Assembly (NCBI GenBank): GCA_021816895.1
Contig: JAKAWW010000001.1
Span: 372,001 to 436,000, forward strand
Direction: 5' to 3'
DNA from: Microcaldota archaeon
GTDB lineage: Archaea; Micrarchaeota; Micrarchaeia; Micrarchaeales; Micrarchaeaceae
Length of the DNA: 64,000 nt
The notes beneath the pieces are model-generated. The model saw only the letters and a program-made list of their open reading frames with translations. It had not been told where the DNA came from and made no database searches. Position 1 is the first letter of the stretch. Every line of letters begins with the position of its first letter. Made by a program: the position numbers and the translations under genes. This document shows, one piece after another, positions 8,260-16,275 of the stretch.

Positions 8260-9570
8260 TCACACCTCGAAAGTGTCGCCTATTTTCGGCGTGTATGCTT
8301 TGTATTTGCCTGATATGTCGTTCCTGAACTCTTCAGATTTGCTTGGGTCACCATGCACTATGAACACGCTTTTAAGGTTGCTTATGCTCGAAACAAGCGT
8401 ATCTAGCTGCCTCCTGTCTGCATGCGCAGAAAGATGGTAGTTTTCAACAGCCATCTGCACGCTTATCTCCTTGCCGTTGACGTGCACTGTCTTGTTGCCT
8501 TCTAGTAATCTCCTTCCCAATGTGCCTTCGGCCTGGTAACCAACAAGTATCATCTTGTTGGCGGAATTCTTCGCAAGCCTCGATATGTAATACAATACGG
8601 GCCCGCCAGTGAGCATGCCGCTCGTGGTCACTATTATGCTGCTCTGGTCTTCTGTTGCTATCTTGCCGCGCATCTCCTTCTTCTCAACGGGCACGAAGTT
8701 GCTGCTTTTGAACGGGTCGTAGTCGCTCATCAGTATCTTCTTCTGCAGCTCGTCCCTGCAGTATATCACATTGTGTCTGTATATGCGCATTGCCTTGTTT
8801 ATCATTCCGTCTACATAGACAGGCACCTTGCGCATTACTCCGGAATTTATGTAATCGTCAAGGAAAAGCAAGACCTCTTGCGCCCTGCCCACCGCAAAAG
8901 ACGGTATTATGACCTTGCCGCCCATGTCTATTGTCTCGTTTATGCTCTTCAGCATGTCCTTCGCAATCTTGGCCTCGCTTGTGAACACGTCCTGTTTGCT
9001 CGCATATGTGCTTTCCGTTATGAGCACATCGCTGCTTAGCCCTTTGACATCGGCTCCGTCAAGCAGCCTTGTTCGCGCAAGGTGCACATCGCCTGTATAA
9101 AGCACGCTTTTCCTGCCGTCGCTTACGCGTATCATTGCGCTGCCCACGATGTGCCCTGCAGGTATGAATTCAACTTCAAGGTCGTTAAGCCTTATCTTCT
9201 TGTTGTATTCCACTATCTTGTAGCTCTTGTGCAGCCTTTCAATGCCGTTTTTCGTGACGTTGCTCGGATTTGATATGTGCATGTAGTCGCTTATCAGCAC
9301 GTTTATTAGCTCCACAGTGGGCTTTGTCGCATAGACCATGCCTTTATATCCTGCAGTGTATATATGAGGCAGGTATCCGCAATGGTCCAGATGGGCATGC
9401 GTTACCAGCACTGCATCTATTTCGTTCAGCATCCTGTCTCCTATTAGTGGGTATTCTTCTTTTTCCCCAAGCTTTACTCCTGCATCGAGGAGTATCTTTG
9501 TTTTTTCTGTACTTATCATTATGCAGCTGCGGCCTACTTCGCCCGCACCTCCATAGAAAGAGATCTTCAA
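8260..9570 (-). CDS. Archaeal beta-CASP metallo-beta-lactamase ribonuclease (aCPSF2 type)
   Basis: 436 residues starting MKISFYGGAGEVGRSCIMI. Metallo-beta-lactamase motif 2 is VTHAHLDHCGYLPH (around residue 58); later HIVGSAMI, YTGDVH, and the beta-CASP elements STYASKQD, PSFAVGRAQE, TSGMLTGGP and YHLSAHADR are present. With no KH domains and this length, it corresponds to aCPSF2 rather than aCPSF1 (which is at 62.46 kb) or aRNase J. These enzymes cut or trim RNA 3' ends. The start is TTG at 9570, with GGTG six bases upstream and a TATA-like ATATAAATAAAAC around 9605-9617. Confidence 0.88.
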   Translation of the reverse strand: MKISFYGGAGEVGRSCIMISTEKTKILLDAGVKLGEKEEYPLIGDRMLNEIDAVLVTHAHLDHCGYLPHIYTAGYKGMVYATKPTVELINVLISDYMHISNPSNVTKNGIERLHKSYKIVEYNKKIRLNDLEVEFIPAGHIVGSAMIRVSDGRKSVLYTGDVHLARTRLLDGADVKGLSSDVLITESTYASKQDVFTSEAKIAKDMLKSINETIDMGGKVIIPSFAVGRAQEVLLFLDDYINSGVMRKVPVYVDGMINKAMRIYRHNVIYCRDELQKKILMSDYDPFKSSNFVPVEKKEMRGKIATEDQSSIIVTTSGMLTGGPVLYYISRLAKNSANKMILVGYQAEGTLGRRLLEGNKTVHVNGKEISVQMAVENYHLSAHADRRQLDTLVSSISNLKSVFIVHGDPSKSEEFRNDISGKYKAYTPKIGDTFEV

Positions 9571-9693
9571 TCTAACACCTTTATTTTCTATTGTTTTGTT
9601 TTATTTATATTGATTTGTATTTTGCGTTTGCGCCCACTGTAGCATTGCATGCACGGGCTAAAACACGTTTTGTGCAATCTGCACCGCGCTCAT

Positions 9694-10293
9694 TTATTTT
9701 GCAGGCTTCCTTTTTATCACTGCAATGTCCTCCAGATTTATCTCCTGCATGGGCTTCTCCTTGTGTGCCTGCCTCTCTACCTTGCGCTTGTTCTGCCACC
9801 TGCCAAGCTTCAGGACCTTCCTGAGATCAGTATAGAGAGCATCGATCTTCGCATCCTTATCAGCTATGTCAGAGTTGTACTTTGCAAGATCAGCTGTGTA
9901 CCTCTCTATGTCGCTCTTCATGAGCTGCACTTTCCTCTCAAGCCTGACAAGGGCGAAGGCTTCATCAAGCTCTGCATCAAGCTGATTGATTTTCATAACG
10001 AGTTCCTTCTCTTCAGACAATGAGGAAGCCTCGGTAGAGATCTTAAATTCAAGCCTGCGCTTCTGGTGCTTCAAGTAGCCTATCTTCTTTGTATCGAAAC
10101 TGCCACTGCTCTTCTTCATCTCGAGCAGCTTCATTGTGGCTGTGAGTTCCGCTTCTTTATAGCTGATGCGCCTCCTGAGGTCTTTTACCTTAAATATCAT
10201 TGAGCTCCTTTCTTTCTTGAGGCCGTCTATGTTTACCTTTATCGCCTCTGCCTCCTTGTTGTGCGACTCCTTTATTATTTCGTTCAGCGGCAC
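9694..10293 (-). CDS. Coiled-coil protein, uncharacterised (COG1340-like)
   Basis: About 199 residues, almost entirely charged heptad-type helix (EELVMKINQLDAELDEAFALV and similar), with a basic tail ending AVIKRKPAK. It resembles archaeal COG1340-type coiled-coil proteins of unknown function; no catalytic motif is seen. The start is uncertain: GTG at 10293 is used here, but the frame stays open back to 10434 without ATG/GTG/TTG, encoding a polar Q/N/T-rich stretch. A GGAGG sits at 10428-10432, overlapping the end of the glycosyltransferase gene, so an unusual upstream start is possible. It is the last gene of the uL30-uL15-GT4 operon. Confidence 0.6.
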   Translation of the reverse strand: MPLNEIIKESHNKEAEAIKVNIDGLKKERSSMIFKVKDLRRRISYKEAELTATMKLLEMKKSSGSFDTKKIGYLKHQKRRLEFKISTEASSLSEEKELVMKINQLDAELDEAFALVRLERKVQLMKSDIERYTADLAKYNSDIADKDAKIDALYTDLRKVLKLGRWQNKRKVERQAHKEKPMQEINLEDIAVIKRKPAK

Positions 10294-10424
10294 TGTCTTT
10301 GGGCGCTGTGCATCTGTACGGCTCTGTGCAGTAGCCTGCCCCGCATTCTGCCTGCTTTCCTGCGTATTCGTTGCGTCTTTATTGATGCCTGTCTTCTGTT
10401 CGTCTATGCTATTCAGGGAATCGC

Positions 10425-11597
10425 CTATCCTCCATTAAGTGCAGCATTATTGTTTGAAAGCTCCTTGTAAAGGTCGATAAGCCTGTCTGCAACCTTCTTT
10501 ATCGAATACTCTTTTGCAGTGCTTACCGTTTCTTTATATGCATCAACATTATTTATAACCTTTTCTATTTTTCTTGCACAATCCGTTACATTGCCTGGCT
10601 CGAACTTTTCGCCGTTCTTCCCATTCTTTATGATCTCCTGCAGCGCCAGCTTGTTTGCCCCCACTACCGGCGTGCCTGTGGCCATCGATTCGAGCAGCAC
10701 TATGCCTTGTGTTTCAAACGTGGAAGGCAGGCACACAACGTCCGCGGCAGCATAGTAGTTTGGAAGCGTGTCATCGTCTATGAAGCCCACAAACTTGACC
10801 TTGCCGCTAAGGCCCAATCTTGCGCTTAGGTCCATGTACCTGCGCATCAGCGGCCCAGTGCCCCCGACTACCAGCACATAACCGTCATCGAGCTGCTTTA
10901 TGGCCCTGATAAGCACCTCGAGGTGTTTTTCTTTGCTGAGCCTGCCCACATACAGCACCAATTTCTTGTTGCCTTCTACGAGCTTATCGCGCAGCTTCCT
11001 TCCGTCAACATTCTTGTTGAACTTCTCCAGGTCTATGCCGTTTGGGACTATTACGCTGTTGTTTATGCGCCTTTTCTTCAGTATGCTGCTTACCGTTCTG
11101 GTAGGTGCAATCGTGTAGTTGCACCGTTTGTAGAAGTAGCGCGCATACCCCCACGAATACCTTAGGGCGTAGCGCTTCATGAAGCTGCTGTTTGGCATGT
11201 ATTCGTTTATTACCTCCTTTTCAGTGAACATCGTGTGGAAGGAGCCCGCTATCGGCAGCTTGTTGAGCCTGCTCAGCAGCAGGCCGTAGAAGCCCATCGT
11301 GAACGGCGTGTGTGCGTGTATAACATCTATGTCCATGTTCTTGAATTTGAAGTACGTCATGAACGGGAACAGCGCTATGTTGTATTGCGGGTACTTGTTG
11401 AACTTTGCGCTCGGCGCCACGAAAATGCGGCTGTCCTTCTTTGCAGCAGCTCTGGTGTCCTTGCTGCCGCTTACGAACAGGTAAACATTATGGCCCCTGC
11501 GTTCAAGCTCGTTGCGCGTGTTTATTATAGAAGTTACCACTCCGTCAACGGCTGGCAAATAGGTATCGCTATAAAATGCGATATTGAGGGTCTCCAT
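10425..11597 (-). CDS. Family 4 (GT-B) glycosyltransferase
   Basis: 390 residues. The N-terminus (IAFYSDTYLPAVDGVVTSI) with HAHTPFTMGFYGLLLSR is the acceptor domain; the C-terminal donor-binding domain has KLVLYVGRLSKEKHLEVLI, LVVGGTGP and the E-x7-E motif PSTFETQGIVLLESMATGTP. This pattern fits GT4 enzymes related to glycolipid glycosyltransferases (1,2-diacylglycerol 3-glucosyltransferase-like), though substrate cannot be read from sequence. It starts 26 bases after uL15, so it appears to be in a ribosomal-protein operon, a curious but not unique arrangement. Confidence 0.88.
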   Translation of the reverse strand: METLNIAFYSDTYLPAVDGVVTSIINTRNELERRGHNVYLFVSGSKDTRAAAKKDSRIFVAPSAKFNKYPQYNIALFPFMTYFKFKNMDIDVIHAHTPFTMGFYGLLLSRLNKLPIAGSFHTMFTEKEVINEYMPNSSFMKRYALRYSWGYARYFYKRCNYTIAPTRTVSSILKKRRINNSVIVPNGIDLEKFNKNVDGRKLRDKLVEGNKKLVLYVGRLSKEKHLEVLIRAIKQLDDGYVLVVGGTGPLMRRYMDLSARLGLSGKVKFVGFIDDDTLPNYYAAADVVCLPSTFETQGIVLLESMATGTPVVGANKLALQEIIKNGKNGEKFEPGNVTDCARKIEKVINNVDAYKETVSTAKEYSIKKVADRLIDLYKELSNNNAALNGG

Positions 11598-11622
11598 TAT
11601 TATACCTTAAAGCAATGCTGCC

Positions 11623-12024
11623 TTATACTACAATGGCTTCCCCACCGAGCTTCTTTATCTTTTCAGCAGCGCCTTTTGAAAAGGCCGATGCCTTTATTAC
11701 AGCAGGCTTTTCCAATGTGCCGTTGCTAAGCACCTTGTACCCCTTCAGCTCCACAGTGGGTTTTTCTTCCCCTTTTAGCATTGCAAGCCTGTTGACGCCA
11801 TCCAGGCTGATTGAATTCTGCCTCTTTCTCCTCCATGGGGCGAAGCCCTTGCTTTTCTTGAGCCACGGCTCCTTGGCTGTCATGTGGGTGAACTTGTGCT
11901 TTCTCGCGCCTGCCTTGCCGACTCCGCCTCGGTCGCCCGCGCCCCTGGCGTTCTTTATGTTGCCGGCTCCCCACCTGCGCGTTCCAAAATATTTCCTGTT
12001 TCTCTTGCCGTGCCTTACTACCAT
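11623..12024 (-). CDS. rpl15: Large ribosomal subunit protein uL15
   Basis: About 133 residues. The N-terminal glycine/basic tail (KYFGTRRWGAGNIKNARGAG, then DRGGVGKAGARKHKFTH) is the rRNA-threading extension of L15, and the C-terminal half ends in KKLGGEAIVV. ATG at 12024 (MVVRHGKRN) is preferred: GGTGTGA lies just upstream. A GTG at 12030, overlapping the stop of the uL30 gene, would add two residues. Order L30-L15 matches the end of the archaeal spc-like cluster, but secY does not follow, so the cluster is broken here. Confidence 0.92.
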   Translation of the reverse strand: MVVRHGKRNRKYFGTRRWGAGNIKNARGAGDRGGVGKAGARKHKFTHMTAKEPWLKKSKGFAPWRRKRQNSISLDGVNRLAMLKGEEKPTVELKGYKVLSNGTLEKPAVIKASAFSKGAAEKIKKLGGEAIVV

Positions 12025-12026
12025 CT

Positions 12027-12461
12027 TCACACCATGCGTTTTATCAAACCGTTTATCTCTGCGCCCATATATCCCAGCGCGCCCCCCTGCTTGTATCCGC
12101 GCTTTATGCTCCTATAGCCGCGCCTCGGGGGATGCAGCCTTATCGGCACATGGTCATTTATCTTTCCAAGCATTGATTCTATTGGTTGGTCGCCGCTGCC
12201 TACCTCTATGCCTTGCTTCTTTATGAGTATCTTCATCGTCTCTTCGCTTATCTCGCCAAATGCTATGTAATTGTTGCATTTGTCAAGCATTCCCATGTAA
12301 GAGGGCGTTAACTTTATTACTGTGCAGTTGTTCACGCGAGGCACATTGAGCCTGTCGAGCGTCTCGTTGATGTCGCTGCGCACGTGCATCCTGCCTCTAA
12401 CTCTTACCACTGCCACTACTTTATCTAGTAATTTATCATCCATAAAAACACGCTTTGCCAT
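12027..12461 (-). CDS. rpl30: Large ribosomal subunit protein uL30 (archaeal type)
   Basis: 144 residues, archaeal length rather than the 60-residue bacterial form. Family features: VVAVVRVRGRMHVRSDINET, DRLNVPRVNNCTVIKLTPSY, MGMLDKCNNYIAFGEI, then basic RLHPPRRGYRSIKRGYKQGG and the conserved MGAEINGLIKRM end. A TATA-like TAATATATAAC lies around 12509-12519, upstream on this strand. It heads the uL30-uL15-GT4-coiled-coil operon. Confidence 0.93.
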   Translation of the reverse strand: MAKRVFMDDKLLDKVVAVVRVRGRMHVRSDINETLDRLNVPRVNNCTVIKLTPSYMGMLDKCNNYIAFGEISEETMKILIKKQGIEVGSGDQPIESMLGKINDHVPIRLHPPRRGYRSIKRGYKQGGALGYMGAEINGLIKRMV

Positions 12462-12686
12462 GTAAGTGAAAAATGTATGTATAGCTTACCTATAACTATG
12501 CAGGCATTAGTTATATATTACTTGCTGTTTGCCGCTTGCGCGCCATATTGCATGCAAACCGTAAAACTTCCAATAACTTCAGATGCGCACAAAATCTAAA
12601 AAGCTTTTCCCAAGAAAGTTTAAGCGCGGCCAAGTGGTGGTTACCTGTACTACAGCGAGTTTGCGAAGATAAAGACAGTAGAAAAA

Positions 12687-12929
12687 ATGCTGGAAAGGCT
12701 CGCTTATATCTCTGTAGGGTTCGATGTGCTTGCCGCAATAGCTACTTTCTTTGTAGTGCATGAGCAAACAAAGGCTTTCGGCTCGCTGCTAATGGTAAGC
12801 GACTATCTCATATTCATAGAGGTGGTAGTTGCCGGAATAATAGTGGCGCTGCTCATAACAATGAAATACTACAACAAGATAGTTGACAGGGTAAGCGCTG
12901 CAATTTTCAAGATAAAGCACGTGAAATAG
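12687..12929 (+). CDS. Small two-helix membrane protein, unknown
   Basis: 80 residues with two hydrophobic helices (about 10-25 and 35-58) and a basic end (KIKHVK). No family was recognised. There is no clear SD before the ATG; the frame is open upstream for 21 codons to a TAA at 12621 but contains no ATG, GTG or TTG. A BRE/TATA-like GAAAGTTTAAGC is at about 12614-12625. It is convergent with the EndoQ gene. Reality as a gene is likely but not certain. Confidence 0.5.
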   Translation: MLERLAYISVGFDVLAAIATFFVVHEQTKAFGSLLMVSDYLIFIEVVVAGIIVALLITMKYYNKIVDRVSAAIFKIKHVK

Positions 12930-12948
12930 TACAGGGCTTTGCGGCGCT

Positions 12949-14205
12949 TCAGCCTTGCTGGAACAGGCTCCTCTGCCTGTTTTCAAAGGCCCTATGGCTC
13001 TCCCTATTTAGCATGTCCACCTTTCCAAATACCCCGTCATATCCTGCATCTATGCTTATCCTTTCATTCCTTATGTTGCTTATCGCTTCTGCAATGCCCT
13101 TATTTGATGCGCCCTCTATGCTTTCCGTGCTCGCATCAAGCAGTATGCTGAACTCGTTTCCCAATTTGCTTATCATGTCATTGTACATGCTCTTTACTGC
13201 AGCGGAATAGCTGCTCTTCCTAAGCACATATGCTATGATCTCTATCAGCGGCACCGTCTTCTTGTACGGTATTGCGCCTTTCGGCACGAAGCCAGGTGGC
13301 CTGTCTGCCAAGTCATTGACCCTGTGAAGCACGCCTATGACAAGCTTCTTGCCACATACGGGGCATATGTCGCTCTTTTGCGTTTCCGGGTCGGAAGAAT
13401 AGCTGCACTGCCTGTGGCCGTCATAGTGGTACTTGCCCTCTTCCGGGTAGTACTCTATTGTATGCAGGAATCTTTTTGGATCCTTCTTCCTTATCGCATC
13501 CACTATTGCATCGTAAGTGAAATCGCTTATGTCAAATACGTTAGCCTCGCGGCCCATTTTTGGCAGTGAGTGCATGTCGCTGTTCGATACTAGCGCGAAT
13601 CTGTCAAGCTTTGACAGCCTCCAGTTCATCTGCGGATCGCTGCTGAGCCCTGTTTCAAGTGCGTATATGTGATCAACCCTGTCTTCATACGCTTCTTCTA
13701 TGGAGTCGAAGCCTGACATGGATCCAAGAACGCCGAAATACGGTGTCCATGCGTGCGCAGGAAATACAAATGCATTTTTATCCGTGCTTATTGCGGCATC
13801 TACAAGCTCTGCCGAGCTCATCATCAGCGTTGGCCTTCCATCAGAGTCAAGCGAGCCGCGCTTCTTGAGAATGTCTCTCAATTGTTCTGCCTCTTCTATG
13901 CTCTTTACAAATACGCAGTGGTGCACCTTTCTTATTTTGCCTGAATGCTCATAGATTGTGGACACTTCGCCTCCGACCATGAACCTTACGTTAGACTGGC
14001 TTCCTTTTATCCTGTATAAGCCTGCGCCGCTTTCCTCGAGATTGAGCTTGAGCTCTGAAAGCCACGGTGCGTTGACAAAATCCCCAGTAGCAAGGAGCGA
14101 TATGCCTTTTTGCAGTGCCGTAGCCTCCATGCTCCTGATCGTAATGTCGTTGCTGCACGCCCTGGAGAAGCGCGAGTGCGTATGTAAATCTGCTATAATC
14201 TGCAT
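12949..14205 (-). CDS. Endonuclease Q-like PHP-domain DNA repair nuclease
   Basis: 418 residues. The PHP domain begins MQIIADLHTHSRFSRACSND with the DLHTHS metal site, continues LLATGDFVNAPW, VGGEVSTIYEHSGKIRKVHH, PAHAWTPYFG, ALETGLSSDPQMNWR and VSNSDMHS. A zinc-type pair (CPVCGK, with an upstream Cys in HRQCSYSSDPETQKSDIC) and a helical C-terminal region follow. This layout is that of EndoQ, known from Thermococcales and some other archaea, which nicks 5' of deaminated bases (uracil, hypoxanthine) and AP sites. It is encoded 15 bases downstream of an endonuclease III gene, so the two probably form a base-repair operon. Confidence 0.85.
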   Translation of the reverse strand: MQIIADLHTHSRFSRACSNDITIRSMEATALQKGISLLATGDFVNAPWLSELKLNLEESGAGLYRIKGSQSNVRFMVGGEVSTIYEHSGKIRKVHHCVFVKSIEEAEQLRDILKKRGSLDSDGRPTLMMSSAELVDAAISTDKNAFVFPAHAWTPYFGVLGSMSGFDSIEEAYEDRVDHIYALETGLSSDPQMNWRLSKLDRFALVSNSDMHSLPKMGREANVFDISDFTYDAIVDAIRKKDPKRFLHTIEYYPEEGKYHYDGHRQCSYSSDPETQKSDICPVCGKKLVIGVLHRVNDLADRPPGFVPKGAIPYKKTVPLIEIIAYVLRKSSYSAAVKSMYNDMISKLGNEFSILLDASTESIEGASNKGIAEAISNIRNERISIDAGYDGVFGKVDMLNRESHRAFENRQRSLFQQG

Positions 14206-14220
14206 TGAACCACGATGTTC

Positions 14221-14871
14221 TTACACGCCGTTCTTTGGGCAGATGCTGTTTAGCGGGCATTTGCCGCACTGGGGTACTATGTTGCATATCTCCTTTCCGT
14301 GCGCCTTGAGCACATACGCAAAGTTTGCCCAGTACCTCTTTGGCACTTTGGCTTTAAGGTCGTCTTCGACGCCATCAGGATCTGTTTTGTCTGTCAGGCC
14401 AAGCCTATACGAAACGCGCATAGCCCATGTATCTATGGGCATGCCTTCAACGATGCCAAAGCCGTTTATCAATATCGTATTGGCGGTCTTGCGCCCTATG
14501 CCCGGAAGCTCCGTGAGCTCATCAATTGTGGAAGGCACCTTGCCGCCATATCTCTGCTCTATGAGCTTGCAGGCTCCTATTATGCTCTTTGCCTTGTTGC
14601 CTGCGAACGTTGCCTGCCTTATGTACTTTAAAAGCTCTTCTGGCGTAGAGTGTGCATAATCTTTTGCTGTGTGGTATTTTTTAAACAGCTCCGATGTGAC
14701 TTTTATGACAACTTCATCTTTGGTCCGCGCTTCTATTATGGCCCCTGCAAGCAGGTTTACAGTAGTATCGAAATGCAGGAAATATTTTGCATCCCTGTAA
14801 AGCCTTTCGAGCTCGTCTACCACTTTTTGAGCGTCTTGTTCCCCAAGCAGCTTTGCTTTCTGTGCAGCCAT
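14221..14871 (-). CDS. nth: Endonuclease III-family DNA glycosylase/AP lyase (paralogue 1)
   Basis: 216 residues. Helix-hairpin-helix ELPGIGRKTANTILINGFG retains the catalytic Lys, and the catalytic Asp is in MPIDTWAMRVSYRLGL, where the family usually has DTHVxR (His replaced by Trp). The C-terminal iron-sulfur motif is CNIVPQCGKCPLNSIC, with five rather than the usual six residues between the first two Cys. It should remove oxidised pyrimidines or similar lesions; the Trp change may alter specificity. It is divergent from a second Nth paralogue, with a 47-bp shared promoter region, and upstream of endoQ. Confidence 0.88.
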   Translation of the reverse strand: MAAQKAKLLGEQDAQKVVDELERLYRDAKYFLHFDTTVNLLAGAIIEARTKDEVVIKVTSELFKKYHTAKDYAHSTPEELLKYIRQATFAGNKAKSIIGACKLIEQRYGGKVPSTIDELTELPGIGRKTANTILINGFGIVEGMPIDTWAMRVSYRLGLTDKTDPDGVEDDLKAKVPKRYWANFAYVLKAHGKEICNIVPQCGKCPLNSICPKNGV

Positions 14872-14918
14872 ACTATCAATTTTACTGAAAACATTTATAC
14901 ACGTTTTGAGAAAAAGAT

Positions 14919-15584
14919 ATGGTCAAAATGAACGCCTCAGGTAAAAAGCAATACATCGCGGAAATAATACGCAGGCTGAAGCAAAGGTATTCAAGCGAGA
15001 TGAAGACGCGCCTGGACCATTCGACAGGCTGGCAGCTCCTTGTGGCAACCATGCTTTCCGCCCAAGCAATGGACTCCACGGTAAACAAGGCGACGCACAG
15101 CCTTTTCAAGGCATACAAGACGCCAAAGGATTTTTCCAGGCTAAAGCCAACGCAGCTCTACAAGTTCACGCGGAGCATAGGCCTTTACAGGGCAAAAAGC
15201 CGTAACATAATAAAGTCAGCCAGGATGCTGGCAGAGCAATATAACTCGAAAGTGCCAAAAAGCATAAACGAGCTTACTCGACTGCCTGGCGTGGGCAGGA
15301 AAACTGCAAATGTCGTCCTTGCGAATGCCTATGGCATAAACGAGGGCATAGCCATAGACACGCACTGCATAACCGTATCGAACAGGCTTGGCGTTGTGCG
15401 TACAAAGAACCCTGAAAAAATAGAGCAGGCACTGATGGAAATAACTCCCAGGAAAGAGTGGGGCAATATAACACATCTCTTTATAGCCCTGGGCAGGGAC
15501 GTATGCACTGCAAGGGCAAAGCTCTGCGAAAGGTGCGTGCTGAACGACATCTGCCCTTCAAGCACCGTAAAGGTGGTCAAATGA
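14919..15584 (+). CDS. nth: Endonuclease III (paralogue 2, canonical)
   Basis: 221 residues, closer to the standard family pattern than its neighbour: QAMDSTVNKAT, RLPGVGRKTANVVLANAYGI with catalytic Lys, AIDTHCITVSNRLG with catalytic Asp, and the canonical CX6CX2CX5C cluster (CTARAKLCERCVLNDIC). A TATA-like TTTATACAC at 14893-14901 places transcription start close to the ATG, so the mRNA may be leaderless. The gene overlaps dph6 by four bases (ATGA). Confidence 0.92.
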   Translation: MVKMNASGKKQYIAEIIRRLKQRYSSEMKTRLDHSTGWQLLVATMLSAQAMDSTVNKATHSLFKAYKTPKDFSRLKPTQLYKFTRSIGLYRAKSRNIIKSARMLAEQYNSKVPKSINELTRLPGVGRKTANVVLANAYGINEGIAIDTHCITVSNRLGVVRTKNPEKIEQALMEITPRKEWGNITHLFIALGRDVCTARAKLCERCVLNDICPSSTVKVVK

Positions 15585-16246
15585 AGGCCTGCCTGTTCAG
15601 CGGAGGCAAAGATTCAACGCTTGCACTGCACAAGGCAAGCGCGGAAAAGAGCGTCGAGCTGCTGATAACGATGCTGTCGCAGAATGATGACAGCTACATG
15701 TTCCACAAGGCAAACATAGGATACACAAAGCTGCAGGCGGAAGCGATGGGCATAGAGCAGAAGATATTCGAGACCAAGGGCGAAAAGGAGGCAGAGCTGC
15801 TGGATTTGGAAAAGGCGCTTGTTGAAAACAATGTGACTGAGCTTGTCACAGGGGCAACTGCAAGCGAATACCAGAAGAGCAGGATAGACCAGCTCTGCAA
15901 AGCCCACGGCATAACGCACATTGCCCCTCTTTGGCACACAGATCCGTTAGAAGAGCTGCGCGAGCTTTGCGAAAGCTACGATGCGATAGTCACAAAGGTG
16001 GCCGCTGAGGGCTTTGATGATTCATATCTTGGCGCAAGGATAGACGGCAGCATGGTAGAGAGGCTGAAATTGTTAAACCAGAAATACGGTGTCAACATGC
16101 TCTTCGAGGGCGGCGAAGCCGAATCTTTCGTGCTCGATGCGCCAATGTTCAAAAAGCGCATCGAAATCAAGAAAGCGCACAAGGAGTGGGACGGTTTTGT
16201 GGGCCTGTATGTGATAGACGAAGCGGTGCTTTCCGCTAAGCAGTAG
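15581..16246 (+). CDS. dph6: Diphthine-ammonia ligase (Dph6)
   Basis: 221 residues from the ATG at 15581, which overlaps the nth stop codon (ATGA); a longer in-frame reading back to 15458 overlaps nth and is not believed. The N-terminal PP-loop MKACLFSGGKDSTLALHKA binds ATP; the family motifs LVTGATASEYQKSRID, APLWHTDPLEELRELC and EGGEAESFVLDAPMF are characteristic of Dph6/MJ0570-type enzymes. It amidates diphthine on elongation factor 2, the last step of diphthamide synthesis. Coupling to nth is positional and probably not functional. Confidence 0.9.
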   Translation: MKACLFSGGKDSTLALHKASAEKSVELLITMLSQNDDSYMFHKANIGYTKLQAEAMGIEQKIFETKGEKEAELLDLEKALVENNVTELVTGATASEYQKSRIDQLCKAHGITHIAPLWHTDPLEELRELCESYDAIVTKVAAEGFDDSYLGARIDGSMVERLKLLNQKYGVNMLFEGGEAESFVLDAPMFKKRIEIKKAHKEWDGFVGLYVIDEAVLSAKQ

Positions 16247-16275
16247 CTGGTGAAGGCAAAATCAGCAAGCTTTGC

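Noticed and set aside
15458-15580. N-terminal extension of Dph6
   Set aside because: It overlaps nth in another frame; the PP-loop begins exactly at the ATG at 15581, which overlaps the nth stop as ATGA.
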